28,596 nucleotides of DNA from Microbacterium sp. (GCA_003524435.1 DQHP01000149.1:1-28596), one strand, 5' to 3'. Positions 1 to 6,602 are shown, counted from the first letter of the stretch. Program-made: numbers and translations. Notes: generated by a model not told the origin, from the sequence alone.

Positions 1-34
1 GCGCTAGCTTCCTGAACTCCCCAGTTTTATAACC

Positions 35-63
35 AGCACAACCCATCTCGCTTGAGTGGTGCT
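35..63 (-). terminator. weak hairpin after the ECF operon
   Basis: Read on the minus strand, just after the stop of the last ECF gene, AGCAC (63-59) can pair with GTGCT (39-35), with a smaller CTC/GAG stem inside. An A/T-rich stretch follows but there is no clean U tract. It may end the ECF-SIP operon, but the stem is short. The other bases of 1-71 show no gene I can support. Confidence 0.2.
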
Positions 64-71
64 TAGCAGGA

Positions 72-626
72 TCAGCGGCGACCTACGCCTGCCTTGCGGA
101 GCTTGTCGGCGATGAGGATGCCGAGGGCTGTTGCTCCTGCGCAGCTCGCAAGCGTCGAGATGAACAGCAGCACCTGCGACCAAAGCGGCTGCGAAGCCAT
201 ATCGAAGAACGCCCAGGCGAACAACGGGTAGAACAGCCCGAGGACGGCGGCTCCGGCGTAGTGCATCCACGTCTTCCAGAAGCGCCACAGCACGACAAGA
301 AATGGCAGTTCTGCGAACAATGCCCAGGAGGCGTTCGTGACGACGCTCATGAATCCATAGCCGGAGAACGGCACGATCACGAGACCGGCGATGATGCCGA
401 CGAGGAGTCCGACGAAAGGTCGACGCAGCAACCTCAGCGCGATGACGGACGGCAGAATCCACAGTCCCGTGATCGCGACGGAGAGCGCCGGTGACCCCAG
501 TGACAGCAGCAAAGTCGACAGCCAGTTCGATGGGGCGAGCAGCAGTCCGCCCGCCACTCCGAGTGCTGCACAGGTCAGCAGCAAGGTGGTCGAGAAACGC
601 CTGCGACGTGAGAGTGGCGCGCTCAC
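72..626 (-). CDS. ECF transporter S component (MptD/Trep_Strep-like), second copy
   Basis: A 184-residue, very hydrophobic protein with about five or six membrane segments. It is the likely substrate-binding S component of an energy-coupling-factor importer. The length, the N-terminal basic patch before the first helix and the ending LRKAGV match the S component at 4236-4784, so the two are paralogues. The KAG-type ending resembles the MptD (TIGR02185) group of putative S components; this is family recall, not a search. I chose the GTG start at 626 because it overlaps the stop of the upstream reductase gene by 4 nt (GTGA), the same coupling used elsewhere in this operon. An upstream ATG at 692 would give a 206-residue form with an unlikely hydrophilic extension deep inside the reductase gene. 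It is the last gene of the ATPase-EcfT-SIP-S operon. The substrate is not shown by sequence; SIP and the iron box suggest an iron chelate. Confidence 0.75.
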   Translation of the reverse strand: MSAPLSRRRRFSTTLLLTCAALGVAGGLLLAPSNWLSTLLLSLGSPALSVAITGLWILPSVIALRLLRRPFVGLLVGIIAGLVIVPFSGYGFMSVVTNASWALFAELPFLVVLWRFWKTWMHYAGAAVLGLFYPLFAWAFFDMASQPLWSQVLLFISTLASCAGATALGILIADKLRKAGVGRR

Positions 627-1498
627 TGGCGTGGCTCCGCAGCCGCCTCGCGAGCGGCTTTGGATGCGGGCGATGAGGCCCCGATCTTCCAATAGCCGCA
701 GAAGCTGACGGTGCTCTTATCGATGCTGCGCTCGCTGACCAGTTGCTTGCGTACCCCGGAGGCCAGAGCCTGTTCGCCGGCTGCATACGTGTGGAACGGG
801 GCATTCGGCAAGGTCGTGTCTGCGAGGAGCTCCAGCGCGAGTGCTCCTGGCGAGGCCGCTGACGTGCGCACGATCCATTGGACCTGGATGCCGTTCGGAT
901 GCGGAAACTTCAGCGCGTCATCGTGGCTTGGAACCTCGATTATCGCCACGCCGGTCGCCGTGGAAGGCAACGATGCGCAGATTGATGCGATGGCAGGAAG
1001 AGCGGTCTCGTCGCCCACAAGCACGACGCGTTCGGTGCCGCGCTCAGGGTTGAAGGTGAGTCCTTCGTCGATGATCAGCACGTGCTCGCCGGGCCGGCAG
1101 GTCTGCGCCCAAAGCGAGGCAGGGCCAGCCGTGCCTTCGGCAGCTGAGCCGTGCAGCACGAAGTCGACATCGAGTTCGGCGCTGGTATCCGCGGTGGCAG
1201 GTCGGTACTCGCGCACCGTGTAGTTGCGCATGACTGGCCGCTCACCGTCGGGGATTCGCAGAAACTTTAGATACCCGAACATCTTGTGGGCCTTCGCTGG
1301 CACGCGCTCCAATCCCGCCTCGCCGCCGACGGGAATGAACAGCCGGAACCATTGGTCATAGCCCATCGGTCGAAACTTATCGATCTCCGCCCCACCGAGC
1401 GTAACGCGGACCCAGTGGGGTGCGAGGCGTTTCGAACGCAGCACCTCCAGGTGCAGAAGCTCGGTGGTTTCGGGCTTGACCATCTTGCTGAATGCCAT
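623..1498 (-). CDS. siderophore-interacting protein (SIP family FAD/NAD(P)H ferric reductase)
   Basis: A 291-residue cytoplasmic flavoprotein of the SIP/ViuB family. These enzymes reduce ferric iron held in an imported siderophore and so release it. The N-terminal FAD-binding half carries MRNYTVREYRP (the family's R-x-Y-T-V-R flavin motif) and later GPASLWA. The C-terminal NAD(P)H half has LVGDETALPAI and the late FCGYWKIG motif. The start is the ATG at 1498, because homology begins at MAFSKM and a GAGAGG ribosome site lies about 6 nt upstream. The open frame continues upstream to 1756, but that part is antiparallel noise across ecfT. It lies 10 nt after ecfT and overlaps the following S-component gene by 4 nt. 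A reductase inside an ECF transporter operon implies that the imported molecule is an iron complex. Confidence 0.88.
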   Translation of the reverse strand: MAFSKMVKPETTELLHLEVLRSKRLAPHWVRVTLGGAEIDKFRPMGYDQWFRLFIPVGGEAGLERVPAKAHKMFGYLKFLRIPDGERPVMRNYTVREYRPATADTSAELDVDFVLHGSAAEGTAGPASLWAQTCRPGEHVLIIDEGLTFNPERGTERVVLVGDETALPAIASICASLPSTATGVAIIEVPSHDDALKFPHPNGIQVQWIVRTSAASPGALALELLADTTLPNAPFHTYAAGEQALASGVRKQLVSERSIDKSTVSFCGYWKIGASSPASKAAREAAAEPRQ

Positions 1499-1508
1499 GG
1501 GGTGCCTC

Positions 1509-2342
1509 TCAGTGCAGTTGCCAGGGGAACGAAACGATGAAGATAGCCACGGTTGCCATGAGGAGGATGGCGATGAAGATGACGTCGCGCGTGCGAAAGG
1601 GCACGATGTAGCGCTCGGTGCGAGTTGCGTGGGCGCCGAAGGCCCTCGCATCCATCGCCAGCGCGACGCGCTCAGCGTGTCTGATGGCCCCGGCGAGAAG
1701 CGGCACGATGTACCCCCAGCCGCGGGAGATTCGCGCGATCGGACCGCGCCCGCCATGGTGCCCGCGAACGCGATGTGCGGCGCGGATCACTGCGAGTTCA
1801 TGACCGAAGCGCGGTACGAAACGGTAGGCGGCCAGTGCGGTATAGCCGATTCGGTAGGGAACCCGCAGCTGCTGAATGCTGGAGCGCACGAGGTCGGGAC
1901 CTGTCGTGGTGAGTCCGCCGATCAAAGCGAGTCCGAGGATCGCCGCAAGCCTTAGCGCCGTGGCGAAGCCGACCTGTAGTGCGCCAGTGAACAGCGTCCA
2001 CTCGCCGATCTGGACGAACGGGGAGGTGTCATCGACACCGGCGGCATCCACCCAGATGGAGAATCCGAACCCGATTGCGGCGATGCCGATCGGTATGGCG
2101 AGAAACAGCAGTGCGGCGGTGCGTGCAGTGATCCGCGCGCCGACGAGGATCATGATGTATGCGAAGACGATGAAGCACACCGGCGTCGCGAGATCGCGCA
2201 CGAACACGAGTGCCAGCATTGCGGGGATGACCGCGATGACCTTCGACAGTGGGTTGAGATGGTGCAGGAAATGCCAGGCGGATGCCGGTGTCCCGGGCGC
2301 GAACGGATCGATGGTCTTTGTGGGTGAGGTGATCGTGGTCAT
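1509..2342 (-). CDS. ecfT: ECF transporter transmembrane (T) component
   Basis: A 277-residue member of the EcfT/CbiQ family, the membrane scaffold that couples the ATPases to the S component. The N-terminus (HHLNPLSKV) fits the family's opening, where a conserved N-P-x-x-K precedes the first helices. Several membrane segments follow. Two cytoplasmic coupling-helix regions with Ala-Arg-type motifs are visible: one around AAHRVRGHHG and the other at LAMDARAFGAH, the latter a good match to the A-R-[AG]-F/Y-G signature that docks on the ATPase. The ATG at 2342 overlaps the ATPase stop by 4 nt (ATGA), so the two are translationally coupled. The SIP gene follows 10 nt downstream. Having a dedicated T gene beside the ATPases suggests a group I (single-substrate) ECF system. 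Confidence 0.87.
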   Translation of the reverse strand: MTTITSPTKTIDPFAPGTPASAWHFLHHLNPLSKVIAVIPAMLALVFVRDLATPVCFIVFAYIMILVGARITARTAALLFLAIPIGIAAIGFGFSIWVDAAGVDDTSPFVQIGEWTLFTGALQVGFATALRLAAILGLALIGGLTTTGPDLVRSSIQQLRVPYRIGYTALAAYRFVPRFGHELAVIRAAHRVRGHHGGRGPIARISRGWGYIVPLLAGAIRHAERVALAMDARAFGAHATRTERYIVPFRTRDVIFIAILLMATVAIFIVSFPWQLH

Positions 2343-4051
2343 CGCGTCGCCTCCGTGAGGATGCTGCGAAGCTGAGGTGTGAGCGCGCGGTGCAGCATCG
2401 GAAGACGCAGGCCCGCCGACTCGAACAGTCCCTCGGTGGCGAACAACTCAGCGGTGGCGCCTATCGCGTGTATCTGGCCTTCGGAGAGGATCACGGTGTG
2501 GGTCGTGTGGTCGGCGACGAGCTGCAGATCATGCGTGACGATGATGATGGTGGTGCCCTCGTCCTGCAGATCACGCAGCAGGCTCAGAAGTTCAGTGGCA
2601 CGGGCGCGGTCCTGTCCGAACGTCGGTTCGTCGAGCGCGAGGACTCGAGGGTGCGTGATGAGAGCTGTGCCGACCGAGAGACGCCGTTTCTCCCCGCCGG
2701 ACAGCAGGAACGGATGCACATCGGCCTTGTTCTCCAACCCGAATCGGGCGAGCATCTTATCCACACGCTCGTGAATGTCTTCGTCCGGTGTGCGCCGTAG
2801 CCGCAGCCCGTGTGCGAGTTCGTCGAACACGGTGTGCGCGATGAACTGATGCTCGGGGTTCTGGAACACGAAGCCGATGCGGGCGGCGAGATCGCGCGGT
2901 GACGCCGTGCCGGGGTCAAGATCGTCGATCATCACCTGCCGTTTCGGCGGTGGAACGACCCCTGCGAGCGCCTGGATCAGCGTGGTCTTTCCCGCACCGT
3001 TCGCTCCGACGATCGCGGTGAGAGACCCGGCGGGGATGTCCAGGTCGATGCCGTGCAGGACCTCCTGGCGTCCGCGCTTCACCATCAGGCCGCGGGCGCG
3101 GATGAGGGGGGCACTCGAATCTTGGTACGGATGTCGGTCGAGATCACGGATGTCGGACGAAACCTCGGTGTGTCGTCCTGCAAGTGTGATTTGGGCCTGC
3201 ATCTGTGCCGCAAGTTCCTCCGGCGTCAGCGGCAGCGGCATCTCTTCTGGCAGGATGCCGCGTTCGTGCAGCATCCGGCCGGCCAGAGTCGCCGTCGGTA
3301 GCCAGACGCCCATCTGTACGAGCTCGTCCGTATGATCGCGCAGCACCTCGTCGACCGGTCCGTCGAACGCGAGCTGGCCCTGCTGATCGATCACGAGAGC
3401 GCGGGTCGCGAAGCGCATGGCGGCATCCAGGTTGTGCTCGACCAGAATGATGGCGCGATCGCCGACTGCGATCAGGTCGCTTAGGGCGTCATAGACATCG
3501 TCGATCCCCTTCGGATCGAGGTTCGCCGTCGGCTCATCGAGCACGATCAGCGGTGATCCCATCGCGAGAGCACAGGCGATTGCGAGGCGCTGACGCCCGC
3601 CGCCGGAGAGGCGATCGGGATTCCACGACCGCCGGTCCCACAGGTCGACGCGGCGCAGTGTCTGCTCTGTGCGCTTGAGTACTTCGGCGACGGGCAGCAG
3701 AAGGTTTTCGAGTGCGAAGGCGACTTCATCGAGCAGGGTGCCGGTGACGAGTTGTGCATCGGGATCTTGGAACACCATGGCCACCTCGGTGCTGAGCTCT
3801 GCAACGGGCGTGGTGATCGTGCTGCGGCCGTTGACCTCGACCGTGCCAGTAATCTCAGCCGGGACGGACTGCGGGATCAACCCGTTGAGGGCGAGCGTGA
3901 GCGTCGACTTTCCCGATCCGCTCGGCCCGAGCACGAGCAGCACCTCGCCGGGGTGCACCTCGAAGCTGAGCTCGTGAGGTGAGGGGTGCACGGCGCCGGC
4001 GTGTGTGAGCGAGAGATCACGCACGCGAAGCAGAGGTGCGCTTGATCGCAC
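2339..4051 (-). CDS. ECF transporter ATPase, two ABC domains fused (EcfA-EcfA')
   Basis: A 570-residue protein with two complete ABC ATPase domains in one chain. Domain 1 has Walker A GPSGSGKST (residues 42-50), a variant signature LSGGGRQ, Walker B LIVLDEPTANLD and an H-loop VEHN. Domain 2 has Walker A GANGAGKTT (about 347-355), Q-loop FQNPEHQF, signature LSGGEKRR, Walker B VLALDEPTFGQD and H-loop VTHD. Most ECF systems encode EcfA and EcfA' separately, though fused forms are common in actinobacteria. The start is a GTG at 4051 with AAGGGG 4 nt upstream. That ribosome site is supplied by the repeat at 4057-4078. It is the first gene of the ATPase-EcfT-SIP-S operon, and an iron box lies 57 nt upstream of the start. 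Confidence 0.9.
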   Translation of the reverse strand: MRSSAPLLRVRDLSLTHAGAVHPSPHELSFEVHPGEVLLVLGPSGSGKSTLTLALNGLIPQSVPAEITGTVEVNGRSTITTPVAELSTEVAMVFQDPDAQLVTGTLLDEVAFALENLLLPVAEVLKRTEQTLRRVDLWDRRSWNPDRLSGGGRQRLAIACALAMGSPLIVLDEPTANLDPKGIDDVYDALSDLIAVGDRAIILVEHNLDAAMRFATRALVIDQQGQLAFDGPVDEVLRDHTDELVQMGVWLPTATLAGRMLHERGILPEEMPLPLTPEELAAQMQAQITLAGRHTEVSSDIRDLDRHPYQDSSAPLIRARGLMVKRGRQEVLHGIDLDIPAGSLTAIVGANGAGKTTLIQALAGVVPPPKRQVMIDDLDPGTASPRDLAARIGFVFQNPEHQFIAHTVFDELAHGLRLRRTPDEDIHERVDKMLARFGLENKADVHPFLLSGGEKRRLSVGTALITHPRVLALDEPTFGQDRARATELLSLLRDLQDEGTTIIIVTHDLQLVADHTTHTVILSEGQIHAIGATAELFATEGLFESAGLRLPMLHRALTPQLRSILTEATR

Positions 4052-4056
4052 GGTGC

Positions 4057-4078
4057 CCCTTCGACGGGCTCAGGGACC
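4057..4078. repeat. dispersed Microbacteriaceae-type repeat, one copy
   Basis: This 22-bp segment, with core CGACGGGCTCAGGGACC, differs at one base from a repeat I recall as abundant in Microbacteriaceae genomes (CTTCGACAGGCTCAGGGACC form). Its right end continues into a small dyad, GGACC-GG-GGTCC (4074-4085). It sits in the leader of the ECF ATPase gene, and its minus-strand end CGAAGGGG appears to serve as that gene's ribosome binding site. Related copies occur inside recQ at 8609-8651. Confidence 0.6.
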
Positions 4079-4107
4079 GGGGTCCGGTGGAAAGGTTCAG
4101 TTCCAGG

Positions 4108-4126
4108 TTAGCTGAGCCTTACCTGA
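4108..4126 (-). promoter_or_regulatory. candidate IdeR/DtxR iron box upstream of the ECF ATPase
   Basis: TTAGCTGAGCCTTACCTGA matches the DtxR/IdeR consensus TTAGGTTAGSCTAACCTAA at 15 of 19 positions by my count. An overlapping dyad, AGGTTAG-N6-CTTACCT, spans 4105-4124. A TATGCT -10 candidate lies at 4142-4137 on the minus strand. That would put the transcription start near 4130, with the box immediately downstream, where a bound iron repressor would block transcription. This predicts repression of the ATPase-EcfT-SIP-S operon when iron is plentiful. Confidence 0.6.
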
Positions 4127-4150
4127 CGCGCACGCCAGCATATGGAGCGC

Positions 4151-4193
4151 TGACAGATGGTTGACAGAGCACTGACCGGATCGATCCTGACCG
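4151..4193. repeat. four TGAC(A/C)G direct repeats at near-helical spacing
   Basis: TGACAG starts at 4151 and 4162, and TGACCG starts at 4173 and 4188, giving steps of 11, 11 and 15 bp. The last two lie in a longer repeat, CTGACCG, at 4172-4178 and 4187-4193. The array lies just upstream of the presumed promoter of the ATPase gene, in the 184-bp gap after the first S-component gene. It could be an activator site or chance; I recognise no regulator for it. Confidence 0.35.
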
Positions 4194-4235
4194 TTCTGGC
4201 GATGGGTGAGGAATAGAGCGCAGATCCGTTTAGTC

Positions 4236-4784
4236 TCAGGGTCGGGTGACCACGCCGGCTTTGCGCAGAGAGCTTCCGATTCGCACGCCGATGAAGGTCC
4301 AGGCCACCGGTCCGACGATGAACATCACGAGGTACAGCACAAAAGCCCAGGGCTCGAATTTGTCGATGTTCGCAGCGAAGCCGATTGGAACGGCCAGGAT
4401 GACACCGACGATCACGGCCGAGATCATGAAGCGCCCGAGTCCCCAGTAACGGTAGCGTCCGAGGGCAGTGATGCCCTCCTGGATGACGCCGATCAACAGT
4501 GCTGTGCCGATGTAGCGCAGGACCCACGCGGGGGCGAAAGCTGTGGACACCAGTGCCGCGAGCATATGGGTGATCAGCGCCACACCGGGAACCCGCAGCA
4601 GCGACTGCGCCACGATGCCCGGCAGTACGTGCGACCCGAGCACCAAGCCGTACAGCACCGGAGCCGTCGCCGAGACGATGATGCTGAGGTATCCGGCACC
4701 CGCGGAAACGAGACCTGTAGCGACGCCGACTGCAGCGCAGATCAGCAGCACACGGGTCGACAACACGCCGTTTTTCTGCACCAT
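4236..4784 (-). CDS. ECF transporter S component (MptD/Trep_Strep-like), first copy
   Basis: A 182-residue membrane protein with about six hydrophobic segments, starting directly with helix 1 (LLICAAVGVATGLVSAGAGYL) and ending in LRKAGVVTRP. It is a paralogue of the S component at 72-626, with similar length and C-terminal motif. It probably binds a small substrate and docks on the EcfT-ATPase module encoded downstream. It is separated from the ATPase gene by 184 bp containing a separate iron box, so it may be its own transcription unit with different control. The ATG at 4784 is used here. A GTG one codon later (4781) lies exactly 6 nt after the -10-like TAGGCT, so a leaderless GTG start is an alternative. 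Two S components with one ATPase/T set suggests two substrates or two forms of one chelate. Confidence 0.75.
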   Translation of the reverse strand: MVQKNGVLSTRVLLICAAVGVATGLVSAGAGYLSIIVSATAPVLYGLVLGSHVLPGIVAQSLLRVPGVALITHMLAALVSTAFAPAWVLRYIGTALLIGVIQEGITALGRYRYWGLGRFMISAVIVGVILAVPIGFAANIDKFEPWAFVLYLVMFIVGPVAWTFIGVRIGSSLRKAGVVTRP

Positions 4785-4787
4785 TCC

Positions 4788-4793
4788 AGCCTA
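4788..4793 (-). promoter_or_regulatory. -10 box of the first S-component gene
   Basis: On the minus strand TAGGCT (4793-4788) fits the actinobacterial TANNNT -10 pattern and lies 3 nt before the ATG, or 6 nt before the in-frame GTG. No ribosome binding site is evident, so the transcript is probably leaderless or nearly so. A 5-bp dyad CCGAG/CTCGG (4808-4812, 4822-4826) lies in the spacer/-35 area. Confidence 0.4.
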
Positions 4794-4827
4794 CTCGCGT
4801 GCGCGTACCGAGTGGTCCGCTCTCGGC

Positions 4828-4860
4828 GTGGAACGGGCGTGGAACGGGCGTGGAACGGGC
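4828..4860. repeat. three tandem 11-bp repeats
   Basis: Three exact head-to-tail copies of GTGGAACGGGC occupy 4828-4838, 4839-4849 and 4850-4860, followed by a partial fourth start (GTGAA). They lie in the 140-bp gap between the HNH gene and the S-component gene, about 45-75 bp upstream of the latter's start. One unit equals about one helical turn, so all copies face the same side of the DNA. Confidence 0.85.
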
Positions 4861-4928
4861 GTGAAGATTTCACTCACGCGAAGTTCACATTTCGACGAGG
4901 TTCTACTTCAGGTGAAGTTTTCATTCAC
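4861..4928. promoter_or_regulatory. cluster of GTGAA/TTCAC half-sites
   Basis: Five GTGAA or TTCAC pentamers lie within 68 bp, starting at 4861, 4869, 4884, 4912 and 4924. Two form the close dyad GTGAA-N3-TTCAC (4861-4873). A separate perfect 6-bp dyad ACTTCA-GG-TGAAGT spans 4905-4918, and TCACGCGAA is repeated at 4874-4882 and 4925-4933. The region is upstream of the S-component promoter and runs into the last codons of the HNH gene. It could bind a repressor or activator, but I cannot name one. Confidence 0.3.
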
Positions 4929-6508
4929 GCGAACATGACGCGCAGCGGAGGTTCGTCGCTGTAGGTGCGTCCGAGCGGACTGGTCCATAGGATCACGCCG
5001 TCGTCGAGCTGTTTTGCCGTCCATCGATCGCGATCATCGACATCGGGATGCTTCAGCGGATGATGGCTGGTGCAGAACAGAGACAGGTTGCACAGCGCTG
5101 TCGGCCCGCCTTTGGCATGGTCGTGGTTGTGATCGATCTGGCAACGGTGCGCAGGTGTGCGGCAACCGGGGAATCGGCAGTGCTGGTCGCGGGCGCGGAG
5201 GAACCGCTTCATCCCCGCAGTTGGGACATAGTTATCGGTCTCTACAACCATTCCGCGTGGGTCGAGGAATGCCCGATCCCAACTGCCAGCATGACCGGCG
5301 AGGATTCGTGCGGCATCCGCCGTCAGCGGCCCCTGCCCGTTGAGTTCGGCCATCGCGTCATTGTCGCCAGCGAGTGTGGCCGCGCTGAGGGTGATCTGGA
5401 CGTTGGCTTTCACTGAGCCCAGTGCGGTTGAGGTGATGCTGGTCGGCGCCGCGGTCAGCAAGAGATCCGCGAGAATGTCGGCGCGAAGCTGATCTGTGGT
5501 GCGAGCATCATGTCCGAGCGCACCGTACCCGTCGTGCATAGGTGTGGACTCGTGAAAAAGCGTGTCGGTGGACGCCTCGACGAAGTCGTTCTCGTCGATG
5601 AACTCTTCGATTGAAGCCTCAGCCAGATCGTCAGCACACTCCGCGTGGAAACGATCTGTCTTGTCACGAGATTCGTCTGCAGCGGATGCCGCCCAGGGAG
5701 CGGGCTCGTCCCAGGACGCGAAGAACGCCTCTTCGAGGTCGGTGGGCGGAGCAGGGTCAGACGGCGCCTGCTCCGCGAGCGCGGCGTCGCGTTCGGCCCG
5801 GATCTTCTTCAAGGCGGACTGCCGAGGCCGGCGCTGACCCGCCGGGCGTGCTTTGATAACGTCGCCCGCCATACTGGTGAGACGGTCATGGATGGCGTAT
5901 GCGAGAAGCTCAGGCAGGATTGCGGTCAGTACCGCCATTCCGTCGCCGTCAGGCTTCACTGTGACGTTGCGCTCTGAGCGCCCGCGTTGATGCTGTTCGG
6001 CCAACCCCTCCGGAAACACCGCCGCTGCGACGCCCTTCGCGTGAGTGCGCGTACGTGCGGCTGTGTCGTTCTCGGCGAACGCAACGACCTGCTCTTCGTA
6101 CTCTTCACGCAGTTGAGTGGCATCGGGATGGCCAGTGACGTTGGGGGCGGCGTTGAGTATGACATCTGCATGCCGCTTGCTGATCGAGCCTGCGGCCAAT
6201 GCTGTGTGGGTCGCAGGGAACATGCGCACCAACATCCACGCATTGGTGATGTGGCTGCCCGCTGTGCTCGGTGGAATATGCGCGGCTGCCGCATACTCCG
6301 CGCACATCGACCGGAATGCCATCTCATCTGACCCGGGATCCAGCGACCGCTCTTGTGCCAGCAGATCAAGCCGCGCCGCCAGCTTCTCAGCACGTGTGGC
6401 TTCAAGTGCAGCGATTTGCTTGCCGAGCGTGACCCACTCATCAAGCAGCTCACGCTGGATCGCGAGAGAGTCCTCGCGTGCCTGTGAGGAAGCTTCGATG
6501 GTAGCCAT
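4925..6508 (-). CDS. HNH endonuclease-like protein with DUF222 (13E12 repeat family)
   Basis: A 527-residue protein of the actinobacterial DUF222/13E12 family. The N-terminal three quarters is the helical DUF222 region, including a long acidic insert around residues 260-330. The C-terminal HNH domain has C444-x4-C449, the catalytic-type Q-I-D-H-N-H (457-462), C473-N474 and C479-x2-H482-H483, so both metal and catalytic positions look intact. The cellular role of this family is unknown; many copies can occur per genome. The ATG at 6508 has no ribosome site but lies 6 nt after TAATCT, suggesting a leaderless mRNA. A LexA-like box overlaps this promoter. Nothing around it (no ends, no integrase) marks it as a mobile element. 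Confidence 0.88.
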   Translation of the reverse strand: MATIEASSQAREDSLAIQRELLDEWVTLGKQIAALEATRAEKLAARLDLLAQERSLDPGSDEMAFRSMCAEYAAAAHIPPSTAGSHITNAWMLVRMFPATHTALAAGSISKRHADVILNAAPNVTGHPDATQLREEYEEQVVAFAENDTAARTRTHAKGVAAAVFPEGLAEQHQRGRSERNVTVKPDGDGMAVLTAILPELLAYAIHDRLTSMAGDVIKARPAGQRRPRQSALKKIRAERDAALAEQAPSDPAPPTDLEEAFFASWDEPAPWAASAADESRDKTDRFHAECADDLAEASIEEFIDENDFVEASTDTLFHESTPMHDGYGALGHDARTTDQLRADILADLLLTAAPTSITSTALGSVKANVQITLSAATLAGDNDAMAELNGQGPLTADAARILAGHAGSWDRAFLDPRGMVVETDNYVPTAGMKRFLRARDQHCRFPGCRTPAHRCQIDHNHDHAKGGPTALCNLSLFCTSHHPLKHPDVDDRDRWTAKQLDDGVILWTSPLGRTYSDEPPLRVMFA

Positions 6509-6514
6509 ACATCT

Positions 6515-6543
6515 AGATTAGAACAAAACTTCGAATAGAACAA
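6515..6543 (-). promoter_or_regulatory. HNH gene promoter with embedded LexA/SOS-like box
   Basis: On the minus strand the -35 candidate TTGTTC (6543-6538), a 17-nt spacer and -10 TAATCT (6520-6515) precede the ATG by 6 nt. The plus-strand segment TAGAACAAAACTTCGA (6519-6534) matches the actinobacterial SOS box TCGAAC-N4-GTTCGA at 10 of 12 defined positions. It sits between -35 and -10, an ideal place for LexA repression. Mycobacterial 13E12-family genes are among known LexA-regulated genes, which supports the call. Confidence 0.55.
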
Positions 6544-6569
6544 CCCTAAAACGGGAATTTCTAGAACAA
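6519..6569. repeat. three TAGAACAA direct repeats
   Basis: TAGAACAA occurs at 6519-6526, 6536-6543 and 6562-6569 in the AT-rich divergent region between the HNH gene and the HIT gene. The first copy is half of the LexA-like box and the second covers the -35 of the HNH gene. The third lies about 22 bp upstream of the HIT gene's -10. Confidence 0.6.
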
Positions 6570-6590
6570 ATATGGCCGTCGCATAAACGC

Positions 6591-6596
6591 TAAGAT
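6591..6596 (+). promoter_or_regulatory. -10 box of the HIT gene (leaderless)
   Basis: TAAGAT is followed by exactly 6 nt and the ATG at 6603, with no ribosome binding site. No convincing -35 is seen at 17-18 nt. The pattern is the same as for the HNH, recQ, osmC and tag genes in this window. Confidence 0.5.
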
Positions 6597-6602
6597 TGCG
6601 CG

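Noticed and set aside
4..804. Long minus-strand open frame (266 codons)
   Set aside because: It is rich in Arg/His/Ala with no membrane or domain pattern, and overlaps the S component and SIP in other frames; a GC-driven shadow.
1499..1756. N-terminal extension of the SIP frame to 1756
   Set aside because: It lies wholly over ecfT, is low-complexity Ser/Arg/Pro, and SIP homology with a ribosome site begins at 1498.
4828..4860. CRISPR-like array
   Set aside because: Units are 11 bp with no spacers and no cas genes; a plain tandem repeat. The same applies to 10510-10564.
4925..6508. HNH gene as a homing or mobile element
   Set aside because: No terminal repeats, target duplication, integrase or interrupted gene is visible; DUF222/HNH genes are usually ordinary chromosomal genes.
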